From Pedobacter xixiisoli (GTDB taxonomy: Bacteria > Bacteroidota > Bacteroidia > Sphingobacteriales > Sphingobacteriaceae), in the NCBI RefSeq assembly GCF_900215335.1, contig NZ_OCMT01000005.1, forward strand, positions 124,001 through 188,000: DNA of 64,000 nucleotides. The letters run 5' to 3'. Positions within the stretch are counted from its first letter, which is position 1; each line of letters begins with the position of its first letter. The notes under the pieces were generated by a model. It searched no databases. It was not told where the DNA came from and saw only the letters and a list, made by a program, of their open reading frames with translations. Both the position numbers and the translations under genes were made by a program. Positions 7,354 to 15,659 of the stretch are shown here, piece by piece.

Positions 7354-8391
7354 TCATTTCATCAGCTTAGGCTTATACTTCGATTTTGTTAAAATTTTCT
7401 GCGCATCGGTTTCTGCCATGAGCTGTTGTAAAGTCACATCGGGATTTTCTTCCATATACTTTCTCACAATTTGCCAACCTGTCCAAATACCTAATTTAGG
7501 AGCGGATGAATTCTTTTCTCCTAAGCCTGGCGTAAATGGTCCTTCACTTAAGTAAACCTGTATTTTGGGATAGTCTGTTTCGTAAAGCAAGTTACTTTCT
7601 AGATAAAAGCCCCATATTTCGGCTTCATAAGTTTTACACCACGCTAGTTGTTTGTCAGTATAGCCAATTTTGATACTATCAGGCATAGCATCCGGCATAA
7701 TTTGGTCCATGAAGTAAAGCACTTTTCCGTTGTAAACCATTTTTGCCAATAAGCTACGGTCTTCATCACGTTCTTTAAAAAGGTTTTCCCTTACATAGTA
7801 CTCACTCACACGTGGTACGATATATTCTGGCGTAAATCTTTTAGAAAGATAAAGAGGAATGCTATGAACTAAAGCCCCATAAAACTTACTGTTTTGCCCC
7901 AAAAACATATCCAATCCAATGCCAACGTAATTATCGCCAATTGGAGTTTGATAAGAAAATCCTGATAAGAAGCCAATAAAACGGGGAATTTGAGCCTTCG
8001 GATAATAATATTTGATGTATTTAAAACTTTGCGTAAGCTCTGTTTCCACTTTGTTCAAATTTGGAAATACACTATCTACTTCATGGTTAAGGTCGGTATA
8101 AGCCGTGTCTTGGTATAAACCTTGTAAAACTTCTTGGCTGGTATAACTATCGTTACCTACCATTTTGAAAATGAAGTCTTCATAAAAAGCACCATATTTT
8201 TGATGTAATAAACTGTCGCTAAGCAGCACGTTTTTATCTCTCTGTTGATAAAGGTCTTTGTCGAATCTTTCTACTTTAATATCTAGCTTAATGCCGCTAA
8301 CATCAGGCTTTTTGCTCTTGCTACATGAAAAAAAAAGCGCAGTGCATAGAAAAAATAGATAACTTTGGCGAAATTTTGATTTGTATATCAT
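7354..8391 (-). CDS. gldB: GldB-like gliding-motility lipoprotein
   Basis: GldB is a lipoprotein needed for gliding and stability of the GldKLMN machine in flavobacteria. Homologues also exist in non-gliding Bacteroidota. The protein has a lipoprotein signal (lipobox LFFSC about 25 residues in) and the family sequence VERFDKDLYQ, followed by the long conserved region with FIGFLSGFSYQTPIGDNYVGIGLDMFLG. I prefer ATG at 8391 over an in-frame TTG at 8400, because a -7 element (TATATTTG, 8398-8405) overlaps the TTG. That would make the message nearly leaderless. Its place near nadE agrees with gldB contexts in other Bacteroidota. Confidence 0.85.
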   Translation of the reverse strand: MIYKSKFRQSYLFFLCTALFFSCSKSKKPDVSGIKLDIKVERFDKDLYQQRDKNVLLSDSLLHQKYGAFYEDFIFKMVGNDSYTSQEVLQGLYQDTAYTDLNHEVDSVFPNLNKVETELTQSFKYIKYYYPKAQIPRFIGFLSGFSYQTPIGDNYVGIGLDMFLGQNSKFYGALVHSIPLYLSKRFTPEYIVPRVSEYYVRENLFKERDEDRSLLAKMVYNGKVLYFMDQIMPDAMPDSIKIGYTDKQLAWCKTYEAEIWGFYLESNLLYETDYPKIQVYLSEGPFTPGLGEKNSSAPKLGIWTGWQIVRKYMEENPDVTLQQLMAETDAQKILTKSKYKPKLMK

Positions 8392-8503
8392 TGCTAACAA
8401 ATATATAAAACGAATGTGAACTGTCGTTAATATGAAAGCTCGATAATATTAAAAAAATAGAGAGTTTGGGAGTAGATTGATATCACTAAATAAATACATC
8501 CGA

Positions 8504-9163
8504 ATGAAAAAAACATTAGCAACATTATTATTTTTAAGCATTGCAACTATCTCTTTTGCGCAAAATGCTTCACAAGTTAGATTAGGTCTTACTGCTCATC
8601 CTACTTTTGGGTTTTTAAAGATTGAAAACGGAAAGGGAAGTGGTTTAAGCACTGGTTTTTCTTATGGCTTGATGAGCGATTTTGAATTTGCAGAAAACTA
8701 CAGTTTTGCAACAGGTTTAACCATTACTACTATCAATGGTAAAGGTGCGGTTTTAAATTATTTGCCATACTATGCTGCATCTGGTTCTACAAATTCCGCA
8801 GAATATGATGTAAAGTTTAAGATGCAGTACATCGAAATTCCTTTGTCTATCAAGTTAAAGACAGATGAAACGAATGATATGAAATGGTACGGACAATTTG
8901 GTTTAACCACTAACTTTCGTATTGGAGCGAAACAAGATGTGAAGTCGGGGAACAACACTTTGGCAAGTGATATCAAAGCTACTGATCAAACCAAATTTCT
9001 TAGAGCAGGGATGATTATTGGTGGTGGATTAGAATATCGCTTAAGTGGAAAAACGAGTTTATTAACGGGTTTAACTTACAACAACGGTTTAACAAATATT
9101 GCCAAAAACGGACAGTCAATCAAGAATCATTATGTGGGACTTAATATTGGCGTATTCTTTTAA
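8504..9163 (+). CDS. PorT-family outer-membrane beta-barrel protein
   Basis: The mature protein is predicted to form an eight-stranded outer-membrane barrel. From ATG at 8504 the protein has 219 residues with a clean signal peptide (MKKTLATLLFLSIATISFAQ, cleaved after FAQ). Alternating hydrophobic strands follow, such as MQYIEIPLSIKLK and AGMIIGGGLEYRLSG, the typical PorT-like pattern. A TTG nine codons upstream is in frame but would spoil the signal peptide. It is transcribed away from gldB and ends at a strong terminator. The function is unknown; related barrels are often linked to secretion or surface attachment. Confidence 0.8.
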   Translation: MKKTLATLLFLSIATISFAQNASQVRLGLTAHPTFGFLKIENGKGSGLSTGFSYGLMSDFEFAENYSFATGLTITTINGKGAVLNYLPYYAASGSTNSAEYDVKFKMQYIEIPLSIKLKTDETNDMKWYGQFGLTTNFRIGAKQDVKSGNNTLASDIKATDQTKFLRAGMIIGGGLEYRLSGKTSLLTGLTYNNGLTNIAKNGQSIKNHYVGLNIGVFF

Positions 9164-9192
9164 GTATCCAGAAATTATTTAGATTTTAGCGA

Positions 9193-9222
9193 AACAAGCC
9201 TTATTCAAGGCTTGTTTTTTTT
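9193..9222 (+). terminator. Rho-independent terminator
   Basis: A 10-bp perfect stem (AACAAGCCTT with its complement, loop ATTC) is followed by eight T, 30 bases after the PorT-like gene. Confidence 0.85.
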
Positions 9223-9245
9223 ATATTTATAGCTCAGAAACAATC

Positions 9246-10886
9246 ATGAAAATAGCATTAGCACAACTCAACTACCACATCGGGAATTTCGAAAGCAATA
9301 CACAAAAAATTATTTCTCAATTAGCATTGGCAAAAGCTAAAGGAGCAGATATTGTTGTATTTGCCGAGCTGGCTATTTGTGGATATCCGCCACGAGATTT
9401 TCTAGAGTTTGAAGATTTTATATCGCTTTGCGAACAGGCAGCACAAGAAATTGCAAAGCACACCACGGACATTGCCTGCATTGTTGGCTTGCCAATTAAA
9501 AATCCGGTAATAGAAGGTAAGGATTTGTTTAATGCTGCTTATTTTATTGCCGATGGCGAAGTGAAACAAATCGTTAAAAAAGCATTGTTGCCTACTTACG
9601 ATGTGTTCGATGAATATCGTTATTTCGAGCCAAATACGGTTTTTGATTGTGTAGATTACAAAGGCAAAAAAATTGCACTAACCATTTGCGAGGACCTATG
9701 GAACATCAACGATAATCCGCTGTATGTTTCTTCTCCAATGGATGAACTGATAAAGCAGCAACCAGATTTGATGATTAACATCGCTGCTTCTCCGTTTGAT
9801 TACGGACACGATGAAGACCGCATTAAAGTACTGTCGGATAATGCCAAGAAATACCAACTGCCATTGTTTTATGTGAACCAAGTTGGTGCACAAACCGAAA
9901 TTATTTTTGATGGTGGTTCTTTGGTATTTGATGAAGAAGGTTTATTAAAGGCGGAGATGAAGTACTTTGAAGAGGATTTGCAGGTTTTTGATTTGGAGGA
10001 AGTGCAGAACGTAAAAAATAAATATCCGGCAGCTGAAAGAACTTCGGACATCGAACAAATTCATGATGCTTTGATTTTGGGCATTAAGGATTATTTTGCC
10101 AAATCTGGTTTCAAAAAAGCTGTTTTGGGCTTGTCTGGAGGGATCGATTCGGCAGTAGTTTGTGCTTTGGCATGTAAAGCTTTGGGCGCCGAAAATGTGA
10201 TGGCAGTATTAATGCCTTCCAAATATTCATCAGACCATTCGGTACAAGATGCATTGGATTTAGTGAATAACATTGGCTGTAAGCACGAAATTATCCCAAT
10301 CAAAGAAGCTGCTGATGCATTTGATAGTATGTTAGAAAAGCCTTTTCAGGGATTGCCTTTCAATTTAGCCGAAGAGAATATTCAAGCTCGTTCTCGCGGA
10401 ATTGTAGTCATGGCGATGTCGAACAAGTTTGGTTATATCTTGCTGAATACTTCCAATAAAAGTGAATGTGCTGTGGGCTACGGAACGTTGTATGGCGATA
10501 TGTGCGGTGCCATCAGTGTAATTGGCGATGTGTATAAAACACAGGTTTTCAATTTGGCGAAGTACATTAATAAAGACGAAGAAATTATTCCGATTAATAC
10601 CATCGTGAAACCACCATCGGCAGAGTTACGCCCAGACCAAAAAGATTCGGATTCGTTGCCAGAATATGATGAGTTGGATGCTATTTTGTATCAGCACATT
10701 GAACTAAAAAAAGGTTCTAAAGCGATTATTGCCCAAGGTTTTGATGAGGCTTTGGTAAAGCGAATTTTGAGAATGGTAAACTTGGCGGAATTCAAACGTT
10801 ATCAAACTCCACCGATTTTAAGAGTATCGCCAAAGGCTTTTGGAATGGGCCGACGTATGCCAATTGTAGGCAAGTATATGGACTAG
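9246..10886 (+). CDS. nadE: Glutamine-dependent NAD+ synthase
   Basis: It amidates nicotinate adenine dinucleotide to NAD+ using ammonia freed from glutamine. The N-terminal nitrilase-type glutaminase domain (1 to about 260) shows Glu41, Lys111/112 and Cys148 (LTICEDLW), the catalytic triad. The C-terminal synthetase domain has the ATP-binding SGGIDS loop at 297-302. At 546 residues it is the two-domain glutamine-using form. Transcription starts after the preceding terminator, so it is probably a single-gene unit. Confidence 0.97.
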   Translation: MKIALAQLNYHIGNFESNTQKIISQLALAKAKGADIVVFAELAICGYPPRDFLEFEDFISLCEQAAQEIAKHTTDIACIVGLPIKNPVIEGKDLFNAAYFIADGEVKQIVKKALLPTYDVFDEYRYFEPNTVFDCVDYKGKKIALTICEDLWNINDNPLYVSSPMDELIKQQPDLMINIAASPFDYGHDEDRIKVLSDNAKKYQLPLFYVNQVGAQTEIIFDGGSLVFDEEGLLKAEMKYFEEDLQVFDLEEVQNVKNKYPAAERTSDIEQIHDALILGIKDYFAKSGFKKAVLGLSGGIDSAVVCALACKALGAENVMAVLMPSKYSSDHSVQDALDLVNNIGCKHEIIPIKEAADAFDSMLEKPFQGLPFNLAEENIQARSRGIVVMAMSNKFGYILLNTSNKSECAVGYGTLYGDMCGAISVIGDVYKTQVFNLAKYINKDEEIIPINTIVKPPSAELRPDQKDSDSLPEYDELDAILYQHIELKKGSKAIIAQGFDEALVKRILRMVNLAEFKRYQTPPILRVSPKAFGMGRRMPIVGKYMD

Positions 10887-11188
10887 GAAATTTACGATTG
10901 TAGATTGACGAATTACGATTTAATTTCAAGCTTTTAGAAGCGCAATTGCAGTACTCTTATTAAATGGTAGTCCTGCTTTTTGTTCCAATCTTTTTGTTGG
11001 GCATTTTGTTATCCCGAGTTTCGAGGGATCTAATAAGCAAGATGGTTGGATCCCTTCGCAGCTATAAAAACAAAAAGTATTTCCACGCCAATCAGGGCTA
11101 TTTTTGAGAAGTAAGAAGATAACACTTCATTTCGATTTCAAGAAGCAGACCTACAAAGTTTTGAAAACTTCGTAAGTCTAAACTATCC
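10887..11188. other. Gene-free stretch with fragments of dispersed repeats
   Basis: No supported gene lies here. It begins with words like ATTTACGATT and TGACGAATTACGATTT, continues with a small palindrome ATCCC..GGGAT near 11011-11029, and has a segment CCAATCAGGGCTATTTTTGA that resembles part of the repeat in 21500-21550. It ends with the hairpin at 11148-11179. I read it as a graveyard of short dispersed repeats. Confidence 0.5.
11148..11179. repeat. Imperfect palindrome after lspA (GACCTACAAAGTTTT / AAAACTTCGTAAGTC)
   Basis: The arms pair over about 15 bases with a few wobble pairs, with a single-base loop. It lies 10 bases beyond the lspA stop on the minus strand and could end that transcript, although no T-run follows. 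It is typical of dispersed palindromes in this lineage. Confidence 0.6.
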
Positions 11189-11713
11189 TTAAGCAGAAAC
11201 TTCTTCCTGCGTAGCTTCTTGTTTTTTGATTCTAGCAGCAGTTAAATTTTGCAACAGTAATAATCCAATACCAACCATAATCGAAACATCGGCCATGTTG
11301 AAAATACCCGTTCTAAATAGCACAAAATCCATGTGTAGGAAATCGGTTACCGAACCATAAACAATCCTATCGTAGATATTTCCGATGCCGCCGCCAATTA
11401 AAAAACAAATACCAACTTGCATTAAACGAGGGATATGTTTATTGGAGTAAAGAAACCATAAACCATAACCCAAAACGATGATGGGTAAAATGGTTAGCAC
11501 AATGATTCTCACAAAGTTTGGCAAGTTACTACCAGCACTCAAAAAAGCTCCTGTGTTTTCTACTAATGTTAATGTGAAACGGTCTTTTATGATATCAATT
11601 TGCTCGTAAGGAGCTATGTTTTTTCTGGCAATAACCTTAGAAAACTGGTCGCAACCTAAGTTTAATGCGACAATAATTAAGAGAAAAGCGAATTTTATTG
11701 ATTGTTTCTTCAT
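11189..11713 (-). CDS. lspA: Signal peptidase II, first copy
   Basis: This inner-membrane aspartyl protease cleaves the signal peptide from diacylglyceryl prolipoproteins. The 174-residue protein has four membrane segments. The family motifs are GNIYDR (111-116), VTDFLHM with Asp124, and FNMADVSI with Asp142; the last two are the catalytic pair. It lies 23 bases after lnt on the same strand, so the two lipoprotein-processing genes form an operon. A second lspA is present at 23320, and the two are quite different in sequence. Both keep all catalytic residues. Confidence 0.93.
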   Translation of the reverse strand: MKKQSIKFAFLLIIVALNLGCDQFSKVIARKNIAPYEQIDIIKDRFTLTLVENTGAFLSAGSNLPNFVRIIVLTILPIIVLGYGLWFLYSNKHIPRLMQVGICFLIGGGIGNIYDRIVYGSVTDFLHMDFVLFRTGIFNMADVSIMVGIGLLLLQNLTAARIKKQEATQEEVSA

Positions 11714-11736
11714 ATAAATAGCTATAAAAAGAGCGA

Positions 11737-13368
11737 TTAATCCTTGCTCTTTGTTCTTTTGTCTTTTATCTTGCTTATCACAATAAACGCTGCACCAAGT
11801 AATCCTAGTACAATGCCAATTTTTGCTATCAAATCACCATAGTTAACGTAAAAGGTAATTTCATCATTAAGGTTGATGTCAGCTTTTAAGGCGGTGCGTG
11901 TCCACCATTTAGATTGCTGTACAACATCTCCACGTTGATTAATAAACCCTGAAATTCCTGTATTCGCCGAACGTACCACATATCTTCTGGTTTCGATAGA
12001 ACGGAGTTTAGCATACAGTAAGTGCTGGTCTTTACCAGAAGTGTTACCCCACCAACCATCATTGGTAATTACAGCGATGAACTGAGCGCCTTGTTTAACC
12101 GAGCCAGCTACCCAGTCGCCCCAAATAGATTCGTAACAGATTGTAGGAGCTACGCCAATGCCGCTTTGTGCATAGAAAACACCAGGTTCCTCTTGCCAGC
12201 CCCAACCAGAGACGCTACCCCCCAACTTACTGAAAACGGGAGCCAAGAAAGAAAATACTTTCGGGAAAGGCATTTTTTCAACGCCTGGAACTAATTTCGA
12301 TTTATGATAAAAAGAAACACTTGCAGAATTTTCTACCTGCATCGCTGCATTATAGTTATCATAAAAGCCACCATTAGGATTTTCCTTTGCAGAAATCGTC
12401 TTTTTATCATTGTAAAATCTTACGCTTTCTATTCCTGTAATTAAAGTGCCGTTTTTATATTTTGACAAGAAATGTTGCGCCTGCAAAAAGTCTGGATTAC
12501 TTCTTATCCTATCTTCATCTGCATAATTCGGAATAGCTGTTTCTGGCCAAATGAAATATTCTGTATTTGGTTGTGCTACAGAATCAGAAAGTTTGGTTAA
12601 AATGCTTAATTGCTCATTGGCAGACGTACTACCGTACTTCTCGTAAGGGTCGATATTGGGTTGTACGGTAACCACATTTACAGGTACACTTTTCTCTTCG
12701 TAGTTTTTGTATTGGTAAATAGAAAATCCAATAGGTAAAAGAATAAGCAAAGCCCAAATTCCAGCCAACTTATATTGCTTCTGAGATTTGATTTGTTGGT
12801 AAGCTTCGAAGGCTAGTATATTACTAATTAAAATCCAAAGTGAGCCACCATAAACACCTGTAAATTCATACCACTGTACAATTTGATGCATTCCTGCAAA
12901 GCCATTACCTAAAGTCATCCATGGGAATGCTAAATCCCAAGCTTGGTGCAAATATTCCATGCTGATGTAAAATCCAATCAGCCCTGCATAGGAAATAATT
13001 TTGGTGGTGTAAGTACTTAAACGATAATACATCCAAAAAGCAAAAGTCATTAAGAGTGCGCCTAATCCGTAAGGGATAAGCGAAACTAATAATGAAACGA
13101 TGGTGCCAACAACACCTGTATTAACGGCATTAATAGAGTTGAAAACCCAGTAAATAGAGGCAGTGTTCCAAATCAAGAAAGTTAAGCCAGCAGTAAGGAA
13201 AACCTTTTTGCCTGTCTTTTTATCTGAAGTACTTGTGATTTGCTTTAATGCAATTAGTAAAGGCACTAAACCTATAAAAAGTAATGGAGCCAGCCAATTG
13301 TGCGGTGGCCAAGCCAACCACATGATAAAAGCACTAAGTAGCGATAAGAGGGTGTTTTTTTTTGTCAT
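11737..13368 (-). CDS. lnt: Apolipoprotein N-acyltransferase
   Basis: Lnt adds the third acyl chain to lipoproteins in the inner membrane. About seven membrane helices fill residues 1-225, followed by a periplasmic nitrilase-like domain. The catalytic triad is visible: Glu276 (WPETAIPN), Lys356 (YHKSKLVPGVEKMPF) and Cys411 (PTICYES). A final helix lies near 515-535. I chose ATG at 13368. A TTG two codons earlier is in frame but gains nothing. The first codons lie inside unit 1 of a 153-bp tandem repeat, so start-like copies of this region occur twice more upstream. Confidence 0.94.
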   Translation of the reverse strand: MTKKNTLLSLLSAFIMWLAWPPHNWLAPLLFIGLVPLLIALKQITSTSDKKTGKKVFLTAGLTFLIWNTASIYWVFNSINAVNTGVVGTIVSLLVSLIPYGLGALLMTFAFWMYYRLSTYTTKIISYAGLIGFYISMEYLHQAWDLAFPWMTLGNGFAGMHQIVQWYEFTGVYGGSLWILISNILAFEAYQQIKSQKQYKLAGIWALLILLPIGFSIYQYKNYEEKSVPVNVVTVQPNIDPYEKYGSTSANEQLSILTKLSDSVAQPNTEYFIWPETAIPNYADEDRIRSNPDFLQAQHFLSKYKNGTLITGIESVRFYNDKKTISAKENPNGGFYDNYNAAMQVENSASVSFYHKSKLVPGVEKMPFPKVFSFLAPVFSKLGGSVSGWGWQEEPGVFYAQSGIGVAPTICYESIWGDWVAGSVKQGAQFIAVITNDGWWGNTSGKDQHLLYAKLRSIETRRYVVRSANTGISGFINQRGDVVQQSKWWTRTALKADINLNDEITFYVNYGDLIAKIGIVLGLLGAAFIVISKIKDKRTKSKD

Positions 13369-13816
13369 TTGCAATAGCTTTCCTATGTCGTCCTGCTGAA
13401 TTTATTTCAGCATCTTTTTAGCATGATAGATCCTGAAATAAATTCAGGATGACGTGCTATTTAAGTTAGGGTTTCTTCGTCTAGTTTGTTAAAAGGTCTT
13501 CGAATTTAGGTTTTTTGTCATTTGCATTAGCTTTCCTATGTCGTCCTGCTGAATTTATTTCAGCATCTTTTTAGCATGATAGATCCTGAAATAAATTCAG
13601 GATGACGTGCTATTTAAGTTAGGGTTTCTTCGTCTAGTTTGTTAAAAGGTCTTCGAATTTAGGTTTTTTGTCATTTGCATTAGCTTTCCTATGTCGTCCT
13701 GCTGAATTTATTTCAGCATCTTTTTAGCATGGTAGATCCTGAAATAAATTCAGGATGACGGCTATTTAAGTTAGAGTTCTTCGTCTAGTTTGTGAAAAAG
13801 GTCTTCCCAATTTGGA
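13358..13816. repeat. Three tandem copies of a 153-bp unit
   Basis: Units begin at 13358, 13511 and 13664 with an exact 153-base period. Units 1 and 2 are nearly identical and unit 3 differs mainly at its end. Each contains a long imperfect hairpin with CTGAATTTATTTCAG and TCCTGAAATAAATTCAGGA elements (13387-13453, 13540-13606, 13693-13759). Each unit starts with the first codons of lnt (TTTTTTGTCATTTGCA on the plus strand) and ends with a version of the 3' end of the GIY-YIG pseudogene. The original lnt-to-GIY-YIG intergenic segment has evidently been duplicated twice in tandem. Confidence 0.92.
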
Positions 13817-14072
13817 TTAAAGTCATTAATTAAATTCAATTTCCATTGTCTCTTCCAGTTCTTTAGCTGTTTTTCTTTATTTATCGCTTCTTCTATACTA
13901 GGGAATTGTTCATAATAAACTAGGATGTTGCAGTTATATTTGGCAGTAAAAGAATCAAGGTGCACTTTTCTTTATGCTCTTTTATCCTAAATAATAAATC
14001 TGAAGTAACTCCAACGTATAGCACCCTATGATTGTAATTAGATAGGATATAAACACAACCTCCAAGTTCCAT
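13771..14072 (-). pseudogene. GIY-YIG nuclease gene broken by a frameshift
   Basis: From ATG at 14072 the minus strand encodes MELGGCVYILSN, a GIY-YIG-like N-terminus (VYILSN..RVLYVGVTSDL..RIKEHK), for about 35 residues. The match then jumps frame to LDSFTAKYNCNILVYYEQF and ends EKQLKNWKRQWK..WEDLF. The shift lies in a run of four A/T at 13966-13969, where one extra base would restore the frame. A functional relative would have about 100 residues. Its 3' end is the source of the terminal part of the 153-bp tandem units. Confidence 0.8.
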
Positions 14073-14148
14073 TAATTTGCTTTTTGAACTACCTATTCCA
14101 ATAAGTTGTCATAATGGGGCATTAAATAATCTCTTAGTTATGCTTTAA

Positions 14149-14173
14149 GATTACTTCGTGCCTCGCAATGACG
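14149..14173. repeat. Dispersed repeat of the GTCATTGCGAGGCACGAAG type
   Basis: Read on the minus strand, the segment is CGTCATTGCGAGGCACGAAG followed by TAATCT. I recall this word as a very common intergenic element in Bacteroidota genomes. Only one copy is in the window, so repetition cannot be shown here. Confidence 0.5.
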
Positions 14174-14183
14174 TTAAAGTTGC

Positions 14184-14831
14184 CTACATGCTATCTAAAA
14201 TCGCAGCTTTTTTATGTTCATACTCCTCACGGGTAATCAACTGCTTGTCGTATAAAGTTTTTAGTTTGATGAGTTTTTGCTCAATCTCATCTTCTTTACT
14301 CACTTCAACAACAGGTGCAATCTCTGGAATAACCACAGCTTCCTCAATTGGCAAATCAATGATTTGTGGAGTGGTTGCAGGAATATTAAATGTAGATGCG
14401 GTTGCTCGGTTCTCTTCCAACTTTTGCTGTCTCAACAATTCTTTATACTCTTCCAATTGTTGGTTTGCCGCTTGGTGTAATTTACGAACCTGCACTTTCG
14501 GAATGAAATCAGTTACGATATTCTCTCCCGATTGTGGTACGCAAATAAATTTAGAACCTAACAAACCTTCCTTAAAGGAGACTTCTTTAATGTTCTTCCA
14601 AGAAATATCTTTGAAGTTCATTGTTAAACCTAAGTTGCTGGGCGAACAATAGAATATCCTTTTGTTGCTGATCGCGATGCAGTCTGGTAACAAATTTACC
14701 GCTGGTTTTTTCTGTACCGCTAGGTATAAAATTTCTTCTCCGGTGGTTAGCAAGTCATTTAATTTACCAGCTACTTTTTCTACGGCTTTCGGGTCTTGCT
14801 CGTCAGCCAAAAATCTATCGATGTTAATCAT
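14184..14831 (-). CDS. PH-like and SHOCT domain protein
   Basis: The 215-residue cytoplasmic protein has an N-terminal PH-like beta domain (about residues 25-110, with CIAISNKRIFYCSPSN and WKNIKEVSFKEG). A Gln/Glu/Lys-rich helix (115-140) and a Pro/Val/Ile-rich linker follow, then a C-terminal SHOCT motif (about 183-213: EIEQKLIKLKTLYDKQLITREEYEHKKAAIL). SHOCT tails usually accompany membrane-stress or phage-related proteins and mediate oligomerisation. It overlaps rsmI by 8 bases and so is translationally coupled to it. The function is unknown. Confidence 0.8.
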   Translation of the reverse strand: MINIDRFLADEQDPKAVEKVAGKLNDLLTTGEEILYLAVQKKPAVNLLPDCIAISNKRIFYCSPSNLGLTMNFKDISWKNIKEVSFKEGLLGSKFICVPQSGENIVTDFIPKVQVRKLHQAANQQLEEYKELLRQQKLEENRATASTFNIPATTPQIIDLPIEEAVVIPEIAPVVEVSKEDEIEQKLIKLKTLYDKQLITREEYEHKKAAILDSM

Positions 14832-15555
14832 TGTTTTCTTTTATTCCGTATTTGTCTTTGTTCTTTGCTCTTTTATCCTTGTTCTCATTTCCGCCAACAC
14901 AAATTACGAATTCTCCTTTTAAAATATTGTTTTCGAAATGTGATTTTACTTCTATAACTGTGCCACGAACATTTTCTTCGTACAGTTTGCTTAATTCCCT
15001 GCTCACACAAACTGGTCTGTCTTCACCAAAAAACTCGGCAAATTCTGTTAATGTTTTCAATAAACGGTGCGGACTTTCGTAAAAAATCATCGTCCTTTCT
15101 TCTTCCGCAAGTTGCTTTAATCTCGTTTGTCGGCCTTTCTTTACAGGAAGAAATCCTTCGAAAACAAATTGGTCGTTAGGTAAACCCGAGTTAACCAAGG
15201 CAGGAACAAAAGCAGTAGCGCCAGGCAAGCAAGTGATTTCAATTTCATGCTTAATCGCTTCACGAACTAAGAAAAAACCTGGATCAGAAATGGCTGGTGT
15301 ACCTGCATCAGAAATTAAGGCAATTTTTTGTCCTTCTTTCAGGAACTTGATAATTTCGGCTGTTGCCTTATGTTCGTTATGCTGATGGTGTGCAAAAACT
15401 CGTTTATCGATACCAAAATGCTTTAACAAAGGTGCGCTGGTACGTGTATCTTCTGCCAAAATCAAATCCACCTCTTTTAAAATCCGGATAGCCCTAAAAG
15501 TCATATCTTCTAAGTTACCGATAGGTGTAGGTACGATGTAAAGTTTTCCAGTCAT
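14824..15555 (-). CDS. rsmI: 16S rRNA (cytidine1402-2'-O)-methyltransferase
   Basis: RsmI methylates C1402 in the decoding centre of 16S rRNA using S-adenosylmethionine. The 243-residue protein shows the tetrapyrrole-methylase fold blocks: LYIVPTPIGNLEDMTFRAI near the N-terminus, LAEDTRTSAPLLKHF, and ALISDAGTPAISDPGF. The length is slightly below the E. coli protein (286), because the C-terminal extension is absent, as in many Bacteroidota. The start abuts a GTATCGAG-type repeat. Confidence 0.95.
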   Translation of the reverse strand: MTGKLYIVPTPIGNLEDMTFRAIRILKEVDLILAEDTRTSAPLLKHFGIDKRVFAHHQHNEHKATAEIIKFLKEGQKIALISDAGTPAISDPGFFLVREAIKHEIEITCLPGATAFVPALVNSGLPNDQFVFEGFLPVKKGRQTRLKQLAEEERTMIFYESPHRLLKTLTEFAEFFGEDRPVCVSRELSKLYEENVRGTVIEVKSHFENNILKGEFVICVGGNENKDKRAKNKDKYGIKENND

Positions 15556-15588
15556 AGTATCGAGTATCGAGTATCAAGTATCAAGATT
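15555..15588. repeat. GTATCGAGTATC-type repeat upstream of rsmI
   Basis: Four successive near-copies of an 8-base word (AGTATCGA / AGTATCAA) lie immediately before the rsmI start. The family also occurs at 5062-5131 and inside ileS. Confidence 0.7.
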
Positions 15589-15635
15589 GTGCAGTTGCTA
15601 TTGAAAACTGCAAACTAAAAACTGAAAACTCTTGC

Positions 15636-15643
15636 TATCTTTG
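15636..15643 (+). promoter_or_regulatory. Bacteroidota -7 element for serS
   Basis: TATCTTTG matches TAnnTTTG and lies 17 bases before the serS start, implying a very short leader. Confidence 0.55.
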
Positions 15644-15659
15644 TCAAAAATTATAAATA

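Noticed and set aside
8477..8503. TTG start for the PorT-like protein.
   Set aside because: The nine extra residues would displace the signal peptide; ATG at 8504 fits better.
11189..11713. The idea that the first lspA is a pseudogene because a second copy exists.
   Set aside because: All catalytic and conserved residues and the four helices are intact, and it lies in an lnt operon.
13358..13816. Regular repeats with a constant period, at first resembling a CRISPR array.
   Set aside because: The units are 153 bases with no unique spacers and no cas genes nearby, so this is a tandem duplication.
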